Assembly (NCBI RefSeq): GCF_932526225.1
Contig: NC_064037.1
Coordinates: 14,521,703 to 14,585,702 of the forward strand
Length of the DNA: 64,000 nt
From: Nematostella vectensis
Taxonomy: Eukaryota; Cnidaria; Anthozoa; Actiniaria; Edwardsiidae
Direction of reading: 5' to 3'
The position numbers and the translations under genes were made by a program. Below are positions 10,932 to 18,162 of the stretch, piece after piece (the first letter of the stretch is position 1; every line of letters begins with the position of its first letter). Below the pieces are notes generated by a model that ran no database searches, was not told the DNA's origin, and saw only the letters and a program-made list of their open reading frames with translations.

Positions 10932-11756
10932 ATGGATATGCAAAGTGCTGGAAGTCTTACAAATCTCACCGTGGAGGATCAAGCCGCCACCTTAGCGAGG
11001 TGGGGAGCCGCAGACTTTGACGCCGTTATGGAGCGCGCGGCGTGGGAGGGGTGCGTCGAGACCGTGAGGTTGTGTAAGAGTTGGGGTGCGACGGATTTCG
11101 AAAAGCCGATGGTCAGGGCCGCAATGAACGGCCACGCCGAGATCGTTAAGATGTGTTGTGAGTCGGGCGCCTGTGACTTCGTGTATCCAGCGTCCATGGC
11201 CGCGAAAGGCGGCCACGTAGAGGTTTTGAAGGTGATGGATGAGTATTGTGCCGACGGAGGAGAGGCCATGACCGAGGCCATGGGTGCTGCGGCGGCGGAA
11301 GGTCAGGTGGGGGTTGTTGAGTTGTTGATAGATCTAGGTGCCGATGTCGATGTCGGTTGGGCCACCGCCGAGGCGGCGTACAATGGGCACGTTGAGGTTC
11401 TAAAGCTGTTGAGAGAAAACTTCAGCGAGTTTGACCCGGACTGTGCTATAACACCGGCCACCGAATCTGGAAACCTCGAGATTGTGAGGTTGTGCTTGGA
11501 GTGGGGCTCGACCGATCTCATTGTACATATGAACTACGCGCGGTTTTTGGGTCTACACGAAATTGTCGCGGTGATACGTGCGGCGTGGGGGTGGAGTCTT
11601 GTGCATGAGGAGCTCCCGGAGAAGCTACACAAGGTGAGATTCCGTAGAAAGCTGGAGGACGAACTAATGCCAGTAGCTTGGCATCCGGACAGGTTCTGGG
11701 ATTGGTGCGTGGATGAGCAAGAGAAGGAAATGTTGGGAGAATGCTTCGCCAGGTAG
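10932..11756 (+). CDS. Ankyrin-repeat protein
   Basis: The 274 residues hold about six ankyrin-type units from residue 25 to 210, with the AA..GH(V/A)E(V/I)(V/L)K(L/M) pattern (AAMNGHAEIVKM, AAKGGHVEVLKV, AAYNGHVEVLKL). The last 60 residues form a different domain ending HPDRFWDWCVDEQEKE. I associate a similar ending with ankyrin proteins of large DNA viruses, from memory only. In such viruses ankyrin proteins often act as adaptors to host targets, sometimes with F-box-like tails; here that is inference. Its promoter box is shared with the TFIIB-like and Cys/His-repeat genes beside it, so expression at the same stage is likely. No catalytic domain is seen. Confidence 0.85.
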   Translation: MDMQSAGSLTNLTVEDQAATLARWGAADFDAVMERAAWEGCVETVRLCKSWGATDFEKPMVRAAMNGHAEIVKMCCESGACDFVYPASMAAKGGHVEVLKVMDEYCADGGEAMTEAMGAAAAEGQVGVVELLIDLGADVDVGWATAEAAYNGHVEVLKLLRENFSEFDPDCAITPATESGNLEIVRLCLEWGSTDLIVHMNYARFLGLHEIVAVIRAAWGWSLVHEELPEKLHKVRFRRKLEDELMPVAWHPDRFWDWCVDEQEKEMLGECFAR

Positions 11757-11794
11757 ACGTCGGCCGGCTAGAAGGCGGGTATCGCGTGTTGGAT

Positions 11795-11831
11795 TGAAAA
11801 GTGATTTAAGGACATGACCGGTTTGATAGAA
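11795..11831 (+). promoter_or_regulatory. Class A promoter-like box, Cys/His-repeat gene
   Basis: GAAAAGTGATTTAAGGACATG differs from the other copies at two positions. The next bases encode MTGLIEMEN, almost identical to the polymerase start MAGLIEMEN, so the whole leader and first codons are one duplicated cassette. Confidence 0.6.
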
Positions 11832-12161
11832 ATGGAGAACCAAACGGTGAAAGACTCGAAAGTATCCCCCGTAAAGCGAACAACGGATTATAAGTGTCTT
11901 CATGGCAGAGTGAAATATTATTGCAAAGATTGTCACGGATCGCAAATCTGCCCTCACAACCGGAGAAAAACGCGGTGCAGAGAATGTAACGGCGGTAGCA
12001 TTTGTGAGCACAGACGAGCAAGATATGTCTGTAAAGACTGCAAGGGGAAAGGGATGTGTGAACACGGCAAACAGAGACCCTTTTGTAAGTTATGCGGAGG
12101 GTCTCAAATATGCGAACACGATAGACAAAAGCACCATTGCAGAACGTGTAACGGAAATTAA
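11814..12161 (+). CDS. Cys/His-repeat (zinc-binding-like) protein
   Basis: The 115-residue protein has an N-terminal stretch of about 30 residues and then five near-identical units of the form CxHxRxKxxCxxCxGxxI/M (CLHGRVKYYCKDCHGSQI, CPHNRRKTRCRECNGGSI and so on). The regular Cys and His spacing suggests one metal site per unit. Similar tandem ICEHGR..C..C.G proteins occur, as I recall, in giant viruses and protists with unknown function. The alternative start at 11832 (MENQTVKDS) is equally plausible given the conserved leader. It is the last rightward gene of the left arm; a strong hairpin follows the stop. DNA, RNA or protein binding cannot be chosen from sequence. Confidence 0.82.
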   Translation: MTGLIEMENQTVKDSKVSPVKRTTDYKCLHGRVKYYCKDCHGSQICPHNRRKTRCRECNGGSICEHRRARYVCKDCKGKGMCEHGKQRPFCKLCGGSQICEHDRQKHHCRTCNGN

Positions 12162-12175
12162 CATTGACCCACTCA

Positions 12176-12204
12176 GTTTTGTAACGCGCCTCACGTTACA
12201 AAAC
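12176..12204 (+). terminator. Hairpin after Cys/His-repeat gene
   Basis: GTTTTGTAACG and CGTTACAAAAC form a perfect 11-bp stem around a 7-base loop, 14 bases after the stop. It lies in the convergent gap 12162-12358, facing the hairpin of the leftward gene block. Confidence 0.6.
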
Positions 12205-12342
12205 ACGTACATTCCTAGTCACCCTAACAACTAGCGATCCTGAAAATAGGTTTTGTATTTACATTGAGAGTTCGCGGTCGCCAGGGTGGTCTGGTATGCA
12301 CGTGAACAGGTATTGTCTTCTTGCGGTACGTCACATCCATCC

Positions 12343-12359
12343 ACATGCACCCCGCATGT
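12343..12359 (-). terminator. Hairpin at the stop of the leftward gene block
   Basis: On the minus strand ACATGC-GGGGT-GCATGT is a 6-bp stem whose first base is the last base of the TAA stop at 12359-12361. With 12176-12204 it makes a symmetric pair of hairpins at a convergent gene junction. Confidence 0.45.
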
Positions 12360-13885
12360 TACCGGAATAGATACCAAGCTAAACCAGCCGTAAAGGCTGT
12401 GATCGTGACAAGGTTAGTTTCGTGCTGTGTGTTCGTGGGTTTAATCACGTCCGGCTTTGGGTTAGTTTTCGCCTCCGGTTCCGGTTTGTGAGCCGTGACT
12501 GACTCGGTATGAGGTAACACAATCTTTGAATGACCCATATTATGTTTTGGGATCGTTTTTATCTCGTTATTTATCGGATTCAGCCCCAGTTTCATATCAG
12601 TGGTGGCTTTTTGTAACTTGTTATTATAGCCAGCGATCGAAGTGTTGTTATTTATCACAAGATACGATGGACTTAACCAACAGCCGAGGGCGAAAGCCAG
12701 GTCTAGTTTTTGTCTCGCCTGTTGTAAAGCAAACTGATACCGTTGTATACTTTTCGATATACTGTTTTCCACCACCGCGCTTTCAAAGAGTTTCGTGAAG
12801 ACCTGTTTCGTTTCCTGAGCTGAACCGCTATCACCGACGATTGACGACCGGGTCTGAACTTGCGCTCCTAGAATACAGTAAACAAAGGCTTCGATGCTCT
12901 GGTTTATCCTAGACAACCCAGCTTTGGTTAACCCCATTGATTTTTCCGGAAAGAACCACTCATACTGAAACCCAGTTCTAAGGTCTTTCAGGTACTCGAT
13001 CTCAAAGTGATTCATGTGTTCGTGGTCGCTTTTGGCAGCATCCCATTCGTCGTGTAATTGATCAATGGTGTCATAAGGCTTATACTTGTCGTTAGAAGAT
13101 GACAAGCCGTGATAATCATAATTATAAACGTTCCCTAACCCATGATTTATCGGTCTGAGGAACCGGAAATCGTCACCAGTTCGGAATTCTGTTCTTAGTT
13201 TTTGGTAAGCCGCTTCGCTGTAAAAGTTTTTATTCCAACTAAAGAGCCTATCTTTTGGAAGAGGGCATTGTAGCTCGTTTAATATTCGTCTGATAGTGAA
13301 AATGATGTGAAATCTGTAGAATGACCCCACTTGAGAGTCGTCAATCATGTCACGCGTCACACCACATCCAGCAGTCGCGCAAAACATAGCAAAATTTAAG
13401 GCTTGACTCCAATAACTGAGGTTCGGGGCGTCGAGCCACCTACTAGCCTCCTTTGCTGTTCTGAATACTAGCAAGCTGTCGGTGAATATGTCCCTAAAAA
13501 CAAAGTGTGTCTTCACCTTTGGTGTTATAAAAACATCGAAAGAGACGTAATTATTTCTCGTAGGGTTTTCGTCCAACGGCGATATCTTGTACTCTGCACG
13601 CGCGTCTAGTCTGTATTGTTTTGGGAACCCAAACAGTTGCTGGATCGTTTCCTTGTATGCTTGTGTGTCGTCGGCGACTAGAAAATCCTGGATATTCTCG
13701 GGTTTCCAGCTATTACCAGGGAAGTGATATAACGTTTTGACTAGATTCCCATTCTTGTCGAATGGATCGTATTCGTCCCCATTGAAAACGAATTGCGCAT
13801 TGCCGTGCTCGTCGGCAGAGAACCTGAAGCGTGAGTAGTAGGGGTACCTTTTCACAAATTCTGTAAACTTCATCTTATATGACAT
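12359..13885 (-). CDS. Conserved Polinton protein with C-terminal membrane anchor
   Basis: The 508-residue protein has no recognised enzymatic motif. A mid-region (about residues 150-215) reads SYWSQALNFAMFCATAGCGV...FYRFHIIFTIRRIL; I recall homologues next to Polinton genes in cnidarian genomes, function unknown. A Pro/Lys/Glu-rich linker (about 465-490) is followed by a hydrophobic tail, TITAFTAGLAWYLF, consistent with a tail anchor. A virion or membrane-associated structural role is likely from the context of capsid genes. It is the last gene of the leftward virion block. The start codon sits at the centre of a palindrome (13872-13892). No adenain-like His/Cys triad could be assigned. Confidence 0.75.
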   Translation of the reverse strand: MSYKMKFTEFVKRYPYYSRFRFSADEHGNAQFVFNGDEYDPFDKNGNLVKTLYHFPGNSWKPENIQDFLVADDTQAYKETIQQLFGFPKQYRLDARAEYKISPLDENPTRNNYVSFDVFITPKVKTHFVFRDIFTDSLLVFRTAKEASRWLDAPNLSYWSQALNFAMFCATAGCGVTRDMIDDSQVGSFYRFHIIFTIRRILNELQCPLPKDRLFSWNKNFYSEAAYQKLRTEFRTGDDFRFLRPINHGLGNVYNYDYHGLSSSNDKYKPYDTIDQLHDEWDAAKSDHEHMNHFEIEYLKDLRTGFQYEWFFPEKSMGLTKAGLSRINQSIEAFVYCILGAQVQTRSSIVGDSGSAQETKQVFTKLFESAVVENSISKSIQRYQFALQQARQKLDLAFALGCWLSPSYLVINNNTSIAGYNNKLQKATTDMKLGLNPINNEIKTIPKHNMGHSKIVLPHTESVTAHKPEPEAKTNPKPDVIKPTNTQHETNLVTITAFTAGLAWYLFR

Positions 13886-13908
13886 ATAAGATGTTTTTAA
13901 ATCAGTCC
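13872..13908 (-). promoter_or_regulatory. Palindromic start region and TTTAAA box of the 508-residue gene
   Basis: The two half-sites ATCTTATATG and CATATAAGAT flank one central base, and the start codon lies in the middle. Just upstream on the minus strand is GACTGATTTAAAAACATC, related to the box before the 176-residue gene (GTGGTTTAAAAACATC). Confidence 0.45.
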
Positions 13909-13963
13909 TTTACGCATCTCAATTCATAGATCCATCCGACGGGAGTTCTCTCGTACAGAAATT

Positions 13964-14569
13964 TCACCGAGCGGGTCGACTCGCCAGGTCTTTCAAAATC
14001 TCTTCTCTTACTGTTTCCCTCAGCTTGGTAATGTTTACGTTTTTTTCGTCCTCTCTTACCGACTTTTGACGGATCTGGAGCTTTAGAGCCTCAAACTTGT
14101 CCAACTCGTTCAAGATTAAAGAGAACTCTTCGTCTGATATTTTGTTGTCTTTTAAAGCTTTAGAGACCAGGTCGCGTATGCTATTTACTTTTGCCTTTGC
14201 CATCGCCGCTGTTTGGTCGTGCTTGGAGACTTTTTGCGACAGCCGTTTAGAAACCGCCGCACAGCCTACAGAGGTGAGACCGAAAACACCAGCCAAAGCA
14301 CCCAACGGGACTCCAACGATGATGCCCAAACCTGACAGAGAAGTCCCCAAACCACTAGACCCAAGAATGACGGATAAGAGTCCTAAGACCACACTTAACT
14401 TTGAAAACACGCTCTGCCCTCGTTTATACTTTTTCCTCACGTTCTCGTAATGTTTAACTTCTTGCTCCAAACTTCCCAAAACATCGTGGGTCTTTTGGAG
14501 TCTGAAGTTATCACCCGAGGGGCTGACCCCTCGGGGTACGTTCGGGTAGATTGAGTTGTACTCTTCCAT
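13964..14569 (-). CDS. Membrane / coiled-coil Polinton protein (201 aa)
   Basis: An N-terminal segment (MEEYNSIYPNVPRG) is followed by a helical stretch rich in charged residues, then a long hydrophobic Gly-rich double span at about residues 60-105 (LSVVLGLLSVILG and IIVGVPLGALAGVFGL). A charged coiled-coil tail includes KISDEEFSLILNELDKFE. I recall this architecture and the KISDEEF stretch from proteins that accompany cnidarian Polintons. A virion membrane or internal capsid role is inferred. Residues 13-18 derive from a copy of the small palindromic repeat (14519-14538). It is preceded by a TTAAAGAATA box and AATAA before the ATG. Confidence 0.78.
   Translation of the reverse strand: MEEYNSIYPNVPRGVSPSGDNFRLQKTHDVLGSLEQEVKHYENVRKKYKRGQSVFSKLSVVLGLLSVILGSSGLGTSLSGLGIIVGVPLGALAGVFGLTSVGCAAVSKRLSQKVSKHDQTAAMAKAKVNSIRDLVSKALKDNKISDEEFSLILNELDKFEALKLQIRQKSVREDEKNVNITKLRETVREEILKDLASRPAR
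14519..14538 (-). repeat. Small palindromic repeat, occurrence 2 (in 201-aa CDS)
   Basis: CCGAGGGG-CTGA-CCCCTCGG inside the reading frame, encoding PRGVSPSG on the minus strand. It is a near-perfect 8-bp stem. Confidence 0.6.
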
Positions 14570-14589
14570 AGCTTTATTATGGGGAGAGT

Positions 14590-14604
14590 TTATTCTTTAA
14601 GTGA
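14590..14604 (-). promoter_or_regulatory. Class B promoter-like box, 201-aa gene
   Basis: On the minus strand CACTTAAAGAATAA lies 20-30 bases before the ATG, overlapping the stop of the upstream 207-aa gene. It is followed by ATAATAAAGCTATGG at the start. Confidence 0.4.
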
Positions 14605-15220
14605 TTTCTAAAATTAGACGTATCGGGTAGAGACCGCGCTCTATTGTGTTTCCGTCACCGCCCTTTATACTAAGACGGAGACTACTCACGTAACCGACTG
14701 ATGTGGTACTAATCCGTACCGGATCGCTTGGATTGAGGTATATCTTTCCTTCATCAAGTTCTACACTTGCTAGGATTTGTGAGGGCGCCCCTTGTTGGAG
14801 GGAGTCGGACGCGTTCACAAGATCGCAGTGGATAAAAATAGCCTCGTGACCTATCATCTTTATCTCGTGGCGAGTGTTTGCTTCCAGCTCCCTGGTCTTG
14901 AGTCCTAACAGGCAGGCGAGCGGCTCATTCAACACGACGTTCCGATGAACTTCGAGTGACGAGTCTCTAATAGAGACTGACTTTTCACCAAGACGCATAC
15001 CCCCATCTATTTGACGTTTTAGCGTCTCGATCGTATACTGCCCCGCGGGGATCCTGAGGATAATGTTCTCACCGTCGGAGACCGTTCCCTCGCTTGAGAG
15101 ACTGTTACAACGATTATGAAACGCACATCCTCGCAGCGCGATAAACCGTGGCTTTTCAATAGGGTGTTCTAAATAGACGGTAAAGTCACCAACGTTCCCT
15201 TCAATGTAGAGTAATACCAT
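14597..15220 (-). CDS. Probable minor capsid / penton-type jelly-roll protein
   Basis: The 207-residue protein is predicted to be mostly beta strands, with no membrane span: alternating hydrophobic patterns run from MVLLYIEGNVGDFTVYL through the C-terminal GLYPIRLILEI. Size, beta-rich make-up and position in the virion block next to capsid and ATPase genes fit the single jelly-roll minor capsid (penton) protein that Polintons pair with the major capsid protein. I cannot confirm the fold from sequence alone; a fibre or decoration protein is possible. Only 3 bases separate its start from the stop of the 340-residue gene, so the two may be co-expressed, though a TTTAAAAGGAG stretch lies just upstream. 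Confidence 0.6.
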   Translation of the reverse strand: MVLLYIEGNVGDFTVYLEHPIEKPRFIALRGCAFHNRCNSLSSEGTVSDGENIILRIPAGQYTIETLKRQIDGGMRLGEKSVSIRDSSLEVHRNVVLNEPLACLLGLKTRELEANTRHEIKMIGHEAIFIHCDLVNASDSLQQGAPSQILASVELDEGKIYLNPSDPVRISTTSVGYVSSLRLSIKGGDGNTIERGLYPIRLILEIT

Positions 15221-15223
15221 TTG

Positions 15224-16246
15224 TTATGATTTCCGTCTCCTTTTAAATCGTTCTACGAAATACAGGACGACAGCGACGATGAGAAGCCATGCGTTTTTAG
15301 CTAAAAAGCCTACGACTTCACCCGCCGTTCTAAAGATGAAACTGGCTATCGCACCAACCATTCCTGGGAGTATTTCTCCTAGTTTCTTGCCTATTGTTTT
15401 AAGACCGTCTCCAACGCCTTTTGCAACACTTGTCAAACCCGTCTTCAGGTTAGAGACAATAACACCGATAACAACGCCCACAGCGGTAACGACAGCAGCG
15501 ACTGTAAATCCGTATTTCTTAAAAATCGCTTTGACACGATCTTTCAACGACATTCTCTCTTCAAGATTTTCTCTCTCCAATTGATTCTCTTCCAAAGTCT
15601 CATCTATGACAGAATTTCTTTCGCTGAGCTCTTCATTTTTACGATCTATAGCTCTTAGTCTTTCTTGGTTAGTTGTTTCACTTCGTTCCTCATTATTTTT
15701 TCTCATTTGCTCGGTGTTTCTCTCTTCTTCTTCTCTGAGTGTATTACCTGTAGCGTCTAGTTCATCGAGTTGAATCTGAATTTGCTTGTACTTTCCGGAT
15801 CTGATTTTGTCGTCGACACTCTTCCGCACCGTTCTATCCTCATTATACAACCTTTCTGGTCTAGTCCAACCACCTTTTCTCGCAGAATAGAAGGAAATTA
15901 ATTGTTTCCCTCTTTCATCCGTTGAAATCTGAACTAAATTTTCATCAAGATCTGGATATTTCGATAACAAAAGGTTTACCCTAAGTGTGTCCGTTGAAGA
16001 AGAACCTCCAATATTCTGTAATTCCATGTATTCGGGGACAACCCTCCCGGGGTTTCGTGTTTTCCATAAGTCGGTCAACCTCCTAATCACATAGCTTGCA
16101 CCTCTACCAAATCTGTTTGAAATCCTTTCATTCCATGATTCTCTTCCCTCACCATCGTTTGGAATAAGAGAGTCATAATCTTCGTCTACAGTAGTATTCA
16201 AATCTTCTCTACCTTCTTCTGTTGTGGGATCAAAATCTATATCCAT
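15224..16246 (-). CDS. Coiled-coil, amphipathic-helix and membrane-span virion protein
   Basis: 340 residues. The N-terminus is acidic (DIDFDPTTEEGRED). Residues about 155-235 are highly charged, with heptad-like Glu/Arg/Lys/Leu spacing (REEEERNTEQMRKNNEERS). A Gly/Val/Ala-rich hydrophobic span (about 247-267) precedes amphipathic Lys/Gly segments (TSVAKGVGDGLKTIGKKLG), then a final hydrophobic span and a basic tail KRRRKS. This layout resembles proteins of Polinton and adintovirus virion clusters proposed to act on membranes during entry; that role is inference. A CGACTTAAAGATTTCTTA box and AATAAGAAATG start context precede it. Confidence 0.75.
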   Translation of the reverse strand: MDIDFDPTTEEGREDLNTTVDEDYDSLIPNDGEGRESWNERISNRFGRGASYVIRRLTDLWKTRNPGRVVPEYMELQNIGGSSSTDTLRVNLLLSKYPDLDENLVQISTDERGKQLISFYSARKGGWTRPERLYNEDRTVRKSVDDKIRSGKYKQIQIQLDELDATGNTLREEEERNTEQMRKNNEERSETTNQERLRAIDRKNEELSERNSVIDETLEENQLERENLEERMSLKDRVKAIFKKYGFTVAAVVTAVGVVIGVIVSNLKTGLTSVAKGVGDGLKTIGKKLGEILPGMVGAIASFIFRTAGEVVGFLAKNAWLLIVAVVLYFVERFKRRRKS

Positions 16247-16249
16247 TTC

Positions 16250-16283
16250 TTATTTTGTTTGAAAATAAGAAATCTTTAAGTCG
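16250..16283 (-). promoter_or_regulatory. Class B promoter-like box, 340-aa gene
   Basis: On the minus strand CGACTTAAAGATTTC leads to AAAATAAGAAATG at the start. The same pair of elements stands before the 141-aa gene. Confidence 0.5.
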
Positions 16284-16290
16284 TGCCGGC

Positions 16291-16707
16291 TCATATCCAC
16301 CTACTCGCTACATAGCCAAGAGCTAACATTCCACCTCCAACATATGCCATCTCTCCCATCTTTTGGTTGCTACTTGGTCTGTAGTAATCTGAGAGCTCAG
16401 GCTCTTTCAAATCAAAATCTGGATGTGTTTGAGCGTATAGTTTGAAAGCCTGATCGGTCTCCTTATCATTCTGGTCTGCACGAAGTTTATTATTATATTC
16501 TTCCCCCAACCAATCCTGATATTCCTGTCGTTTTTTCTGCCAATCACCCATTGCTTGTTGATACTTTTCAAGCGCTTTATCGTGTCTTATTTTTTCTTTA
16601 TCAACATGAGTAGCGTCAGAAGATAAGTATCTCGCTAGGTAACTCCCTCCGACAAACGCCGTCGCATTAAGAATAGCCCCACCAATCATAAATGCTATAC
16701 TCGCCAT
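16291..16707 (-). CDS. Small two-span membrane protein (138 aa)
   Basis: A hydrophobic N-terminal span (AFMIGGAILNATAFVGGSYL), a charged helical middle with Gln/Lys/Glu (about 35-95), and a C-terminal hydrophobic span (YVGGGMLALGYVASRWI). I recall proteins of this layout (with LSDYY/LSDFY before the last span) beside other cnidarian Polinton genes. No enzyme motif. It probably belongs to the virion membrane or internal layer. A GCGACTTAAAGATC box lies before it, overlapping the stop of the 74-aa gene in neither direction, and AATAAATGG forms the start context. Confidence 0.75.
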   Translation of the reverse strand: MASIAFMIGGAILNATAFVGGSYLARYLSSDATHVDKEKIRHDKALEKYQQAMGDWQKKRQEYQDWLGEEYNNKLRADQNDKETDQAFKLYAQTHPDFDLKEPELSDYYRPSSNQKMGEMAYVGGGMLALGYVASRWI

Positions 16708-16709
16708 TT

Positions 16710-16740
16710 ATTAATCAATCTATAAGATCTTTAAGTCGCC
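16710..16740 (-). promoter_or_regulatory. Class B promoter-like box, 138-aa gene
   Basis: GCGACTTAAAGATCTTATAG on the minus strand, ending with TTAATAAATGG at the start codon. Confidence 0.45.
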
Positions 16741-16964
16741 TACAGCGGTTTTGGCAAAATCTTTTGTGTTTCCAGATAATCTTTCAGATACATACTACCG
16801 GACAGGACAGCAACCCATTTAGCGTAGTTTGTAACACTTGACGAAGGGTCGCTGATGAATGACTCTTTCATAGCCTTTTTAGCAACATAACCCATACCGG
16901 CGGCTAATCCGATGATGACTGCTGAGTCGGTGATCGTTTTCACAAGTTTGTTTTCAGTTGACAT
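16740..16964 (-). CDS. Small membrane protein (74 aa)
   Basis: One or two weak hydrophobic stretches (SAVIIGLAAGMGYVAK and YAKWVAVLSGSMYL) separated by a polar DPSSSVTN turn. It sits between two other small membrane proteins in the virion block and has its own TTTAAAGATTAT box. I recall similar short proteins with a DPS...NY stretch in this position in related elements. Function unknown. The next gene's box overlaps its stop within a few bases, showing tight packing with separate promoters rather than one long message. Confidence 0.7.
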   Translation of the reverse strand: MSTENKLVKTITDSAVIIGLAAGMGYVAKKAMKESFISDPSSSVTNYAKWVAVLSGSMYLKDYLETQKILPKPL

Positions 16965-16966
16965 GA

Positions 16967-17000
16967 TTTTATTTATTACAGATTCAGATAATCTTTAAAT
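16967..17000 (-). promoter_or_regulatory. Class B promoter-like box, 74-aa gene
   Basis: GTGATTTAAAGATTATCTG on the minus strand overlaps the TGA of the 141-aa gene; TAAATAAAATCATG forms the start context. Confidence 0.5.
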
Positions 17001-17425
17001 CACAACATTCCTATTTTTGGCGTCGCGTTCGGGAGGCTAGCCCCTCGAGCGGCAGGCCTCTCGAAAGTTTCAGTCTCGTTGGTGTTGATCTTGGGCGTCT
17101 TTTTGTAAAAACGCATATACATATCCAATGCGGTGAGCCCTATTCCAACTAGAGCCAGTACAGTTGTAAACGATAGCTCTGGAATCCAAGCGTCCGAGAG
17201 GCTATCCCCTCGAGCTCCCTCTTGGTGGGGTGTCTCCGCCTGTGTAGTGTCTTCTGAACTCGCCTCCGCCTCACGTTTCATTTCCCTAGCAAGTGCTTCT
17301 CTAGCCCTCCTATTAACTTCGGCAGCTCTCTTACCAGCAGCGACTTTTTTAGGATCTTTCTCCTTGCTTTTTGTCGGTTGTGGGTTCCTAGTAATCTGTT
17401 CAACCTCCTGATTTTCGTCAGACAT
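17000..17425 (-). CDS. Basic single-span membrane protein (141 aa)
   Basis: The N-terminal half is charged and Lys/Arg/Ala-rich (KEKDPKKVAAGKRAAEVNRR). A hydrophobic span follows (FTTVLALVGIGLTALDMYM, about 87-105), then a short polar tail. DPKKVAAGKR is a pattern I recall from Polinton small proteins. Two copies of the small palindromic repeat lie inside the frame and encode EGARGDSLSDA and PAARGASLPNA, one on each side of the membrane span. They look like inserted sequence, not conserved domain. Likely a virion membrane component; specific role unknown. Confidence 0.72.
   Translation of the reverse strand: MSDENQEVEQITRNPQPTKSKEKDPKKVAAGKRAAEVNRRAREALAREMKREAEASSEDTTQAETPHQEGARGDSLSDAWIPELSFTTVLALVGIGLTALDMYMRFYKKTPKINTNETETFERPAARGASLPNATPKIGML
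17031..17058 (-). repeat. Small palindromic repeat, occurrence 3 (in 141-aa CDS)
   Basis: On the minus strand GCTCGAGGGGCTAGCCTC, in frame as ARGASLP. Confidence 0.65.
17195..17222 (-). repeat. Small palindromic repeat, occurrence 4 (in 141-aa CDS)
   Basis: On the minus strand GCTCGAGGGGATAGCCTC, in frame as ARGDSLS, the same frame as occurrence 3. Confidence 0.65.
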
Positions 17426-17427
17426 TT

Positions 17428-17470
17428 CTTATTTCGATTTACAATAAGAAACATAATCTTTAAATGGCGT
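17428..17470 (-). promoter_or_regulatory. Class B promoter-like box, 141-aa gene
   Basis: GCCATTTAAAGATTATG on the minus strand, then TTCTTATTG and AATAAGAAATG at the start. Confidence 0.5.
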
Positions 17471-17471
17471 C

Positions 17472-17633
17472 TTAGCAGTTGTGCTCAAGAGTTTGCTCAG
17501 TTGTGTTCAGTTGTGCTCAAGAGTTCGCTCAGTTGTGCTCAAGAGTTTGCACAGTTGTGTTCAGTTGTGTTCAAGAGTTTGCTCAGTTGTGTTCAGTTGT
17601 GCTCAAGAGTTTGCTCAGTTGTGCTTGGAACTT
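17472..17633. repeat. Tandem repeat at the end of the 176-aa gene
   Basis: Units of CAGTTGTGCTCAAGAGTTTG alternate with shorter CAGTTGTGTT pieces over about 160 bp. The last codons and stop of the 176-aa protein (TTEQTLEHN) are made of the first unit, and the rest is untranslated. The array has expanded into or out of the coding end. Confidence 0.85.
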
Positions 17634-18123
17634 CTTGAAGTTTGTTGGAAGTCTCCTGTGAAGAAGGTGTTAGTTTAACATGCTTAGCGACTCGGAAGAG
17701 ACCGCTAGCAAGTGCTACCATCCTTCCTCCCTTCAATACCAAGAGACCTGCAAAGTTCGACAATTCGCGTTTAACCAACTCGTCGTTCTGTAAGTCTTTG
17801 CTAAGCGCTTCGGTGTCATCTACAGGAACCACATAGGAAATGACTTGAGACAGTACTTGAAGTGCTGATTCTACTAATCCATCAGTAACTTGCTTGCCTA
17901 AGACAGTCTGGTAGCGGACAAAGTATTTCTCGACGTCTTTCGCCGAGAGCTTCTTGATATCACCAAGACTCATACCGACACCAAGAAATTCCTTCGTAGT
18001 CCCAAGAGATGCGAGAATAGCCAGCGATTCTCGTTTGACTTCAACATCATCTTCAGGAGGCGCACCCCTCGAACTCCCCTTAGACTCAGGCTCCTCTTCC
18101 ATATAATCCTCAATGCTTGTCAT
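17593..18123 (-). CDS. Conserved Polinton protein (176 aa)
   Basis: An acidic, flexible N-terminus (MTSIEDYMEEEPESKGSSRG) includes a palindromic-repeat copy. The core (about 55-155) has the pattern LSAKDVEKYFVRYQTVLGKQVTDG...VISYVVPVDD...KDLQNDELVKRELSNFAGLLVLKGGRMVALASG. I recall this core from proteins adjacent to cnidarian Polinton genes, function unknown. It contains a moderately hydrophobic helix, without a clear catalytic motif. Its position beside the packaging ATPase suggests a virion or packaging role. The C-terminus runs into a tandem repeat, so its natural end is uncertain. Confidence 0.72.
   Translation of the reverse strand: MTSIEDYMEEEPESKGSSRGAPPEDDVEVKRESLAILASLGTTKEFLGVGMSLGDIKKLSAKDVEKYFVRYQTVLGKQVTDGLVESALQVLSQVISYVVPVDDTEALSKDLQNDELVKRELSNFAGLLVLKGGRMVALASGLFRVAKHVKLTPSSQETSNKLQEVPSTTEQTLEHN
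18050..18076 (-). repeat. Small palindromic repeat, occurrence 5 (in 176-aa CDS)
   Basis: On the minus strand GAGTTCGAGGGGTGCGCCTC, read in a different frame from occurrences 3 and 4, giving SSRGAPP. Confidence 0.5.
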
Positions 18124-18162
18124 CTTATTTTGTAAGTAGACTAAGATGTTTTTAAACCACTT
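18124..18162 (-). promoter_or_regulatory. TTTAAA box, 176-aa gene
   Basis: AGTGGTTTAAAAACATC on the minus strand is a hybrid of the class A box (AGTGGTTTAAA) with the AAAATAAGATG start context of class B. Confidence 0.45.

Noticed and set aside
12004-12234. Frame overlapping the Cys/His-repeat gene
   Set aside because: Shadow of the repeat gene in another frame, with no independent start signal or family.
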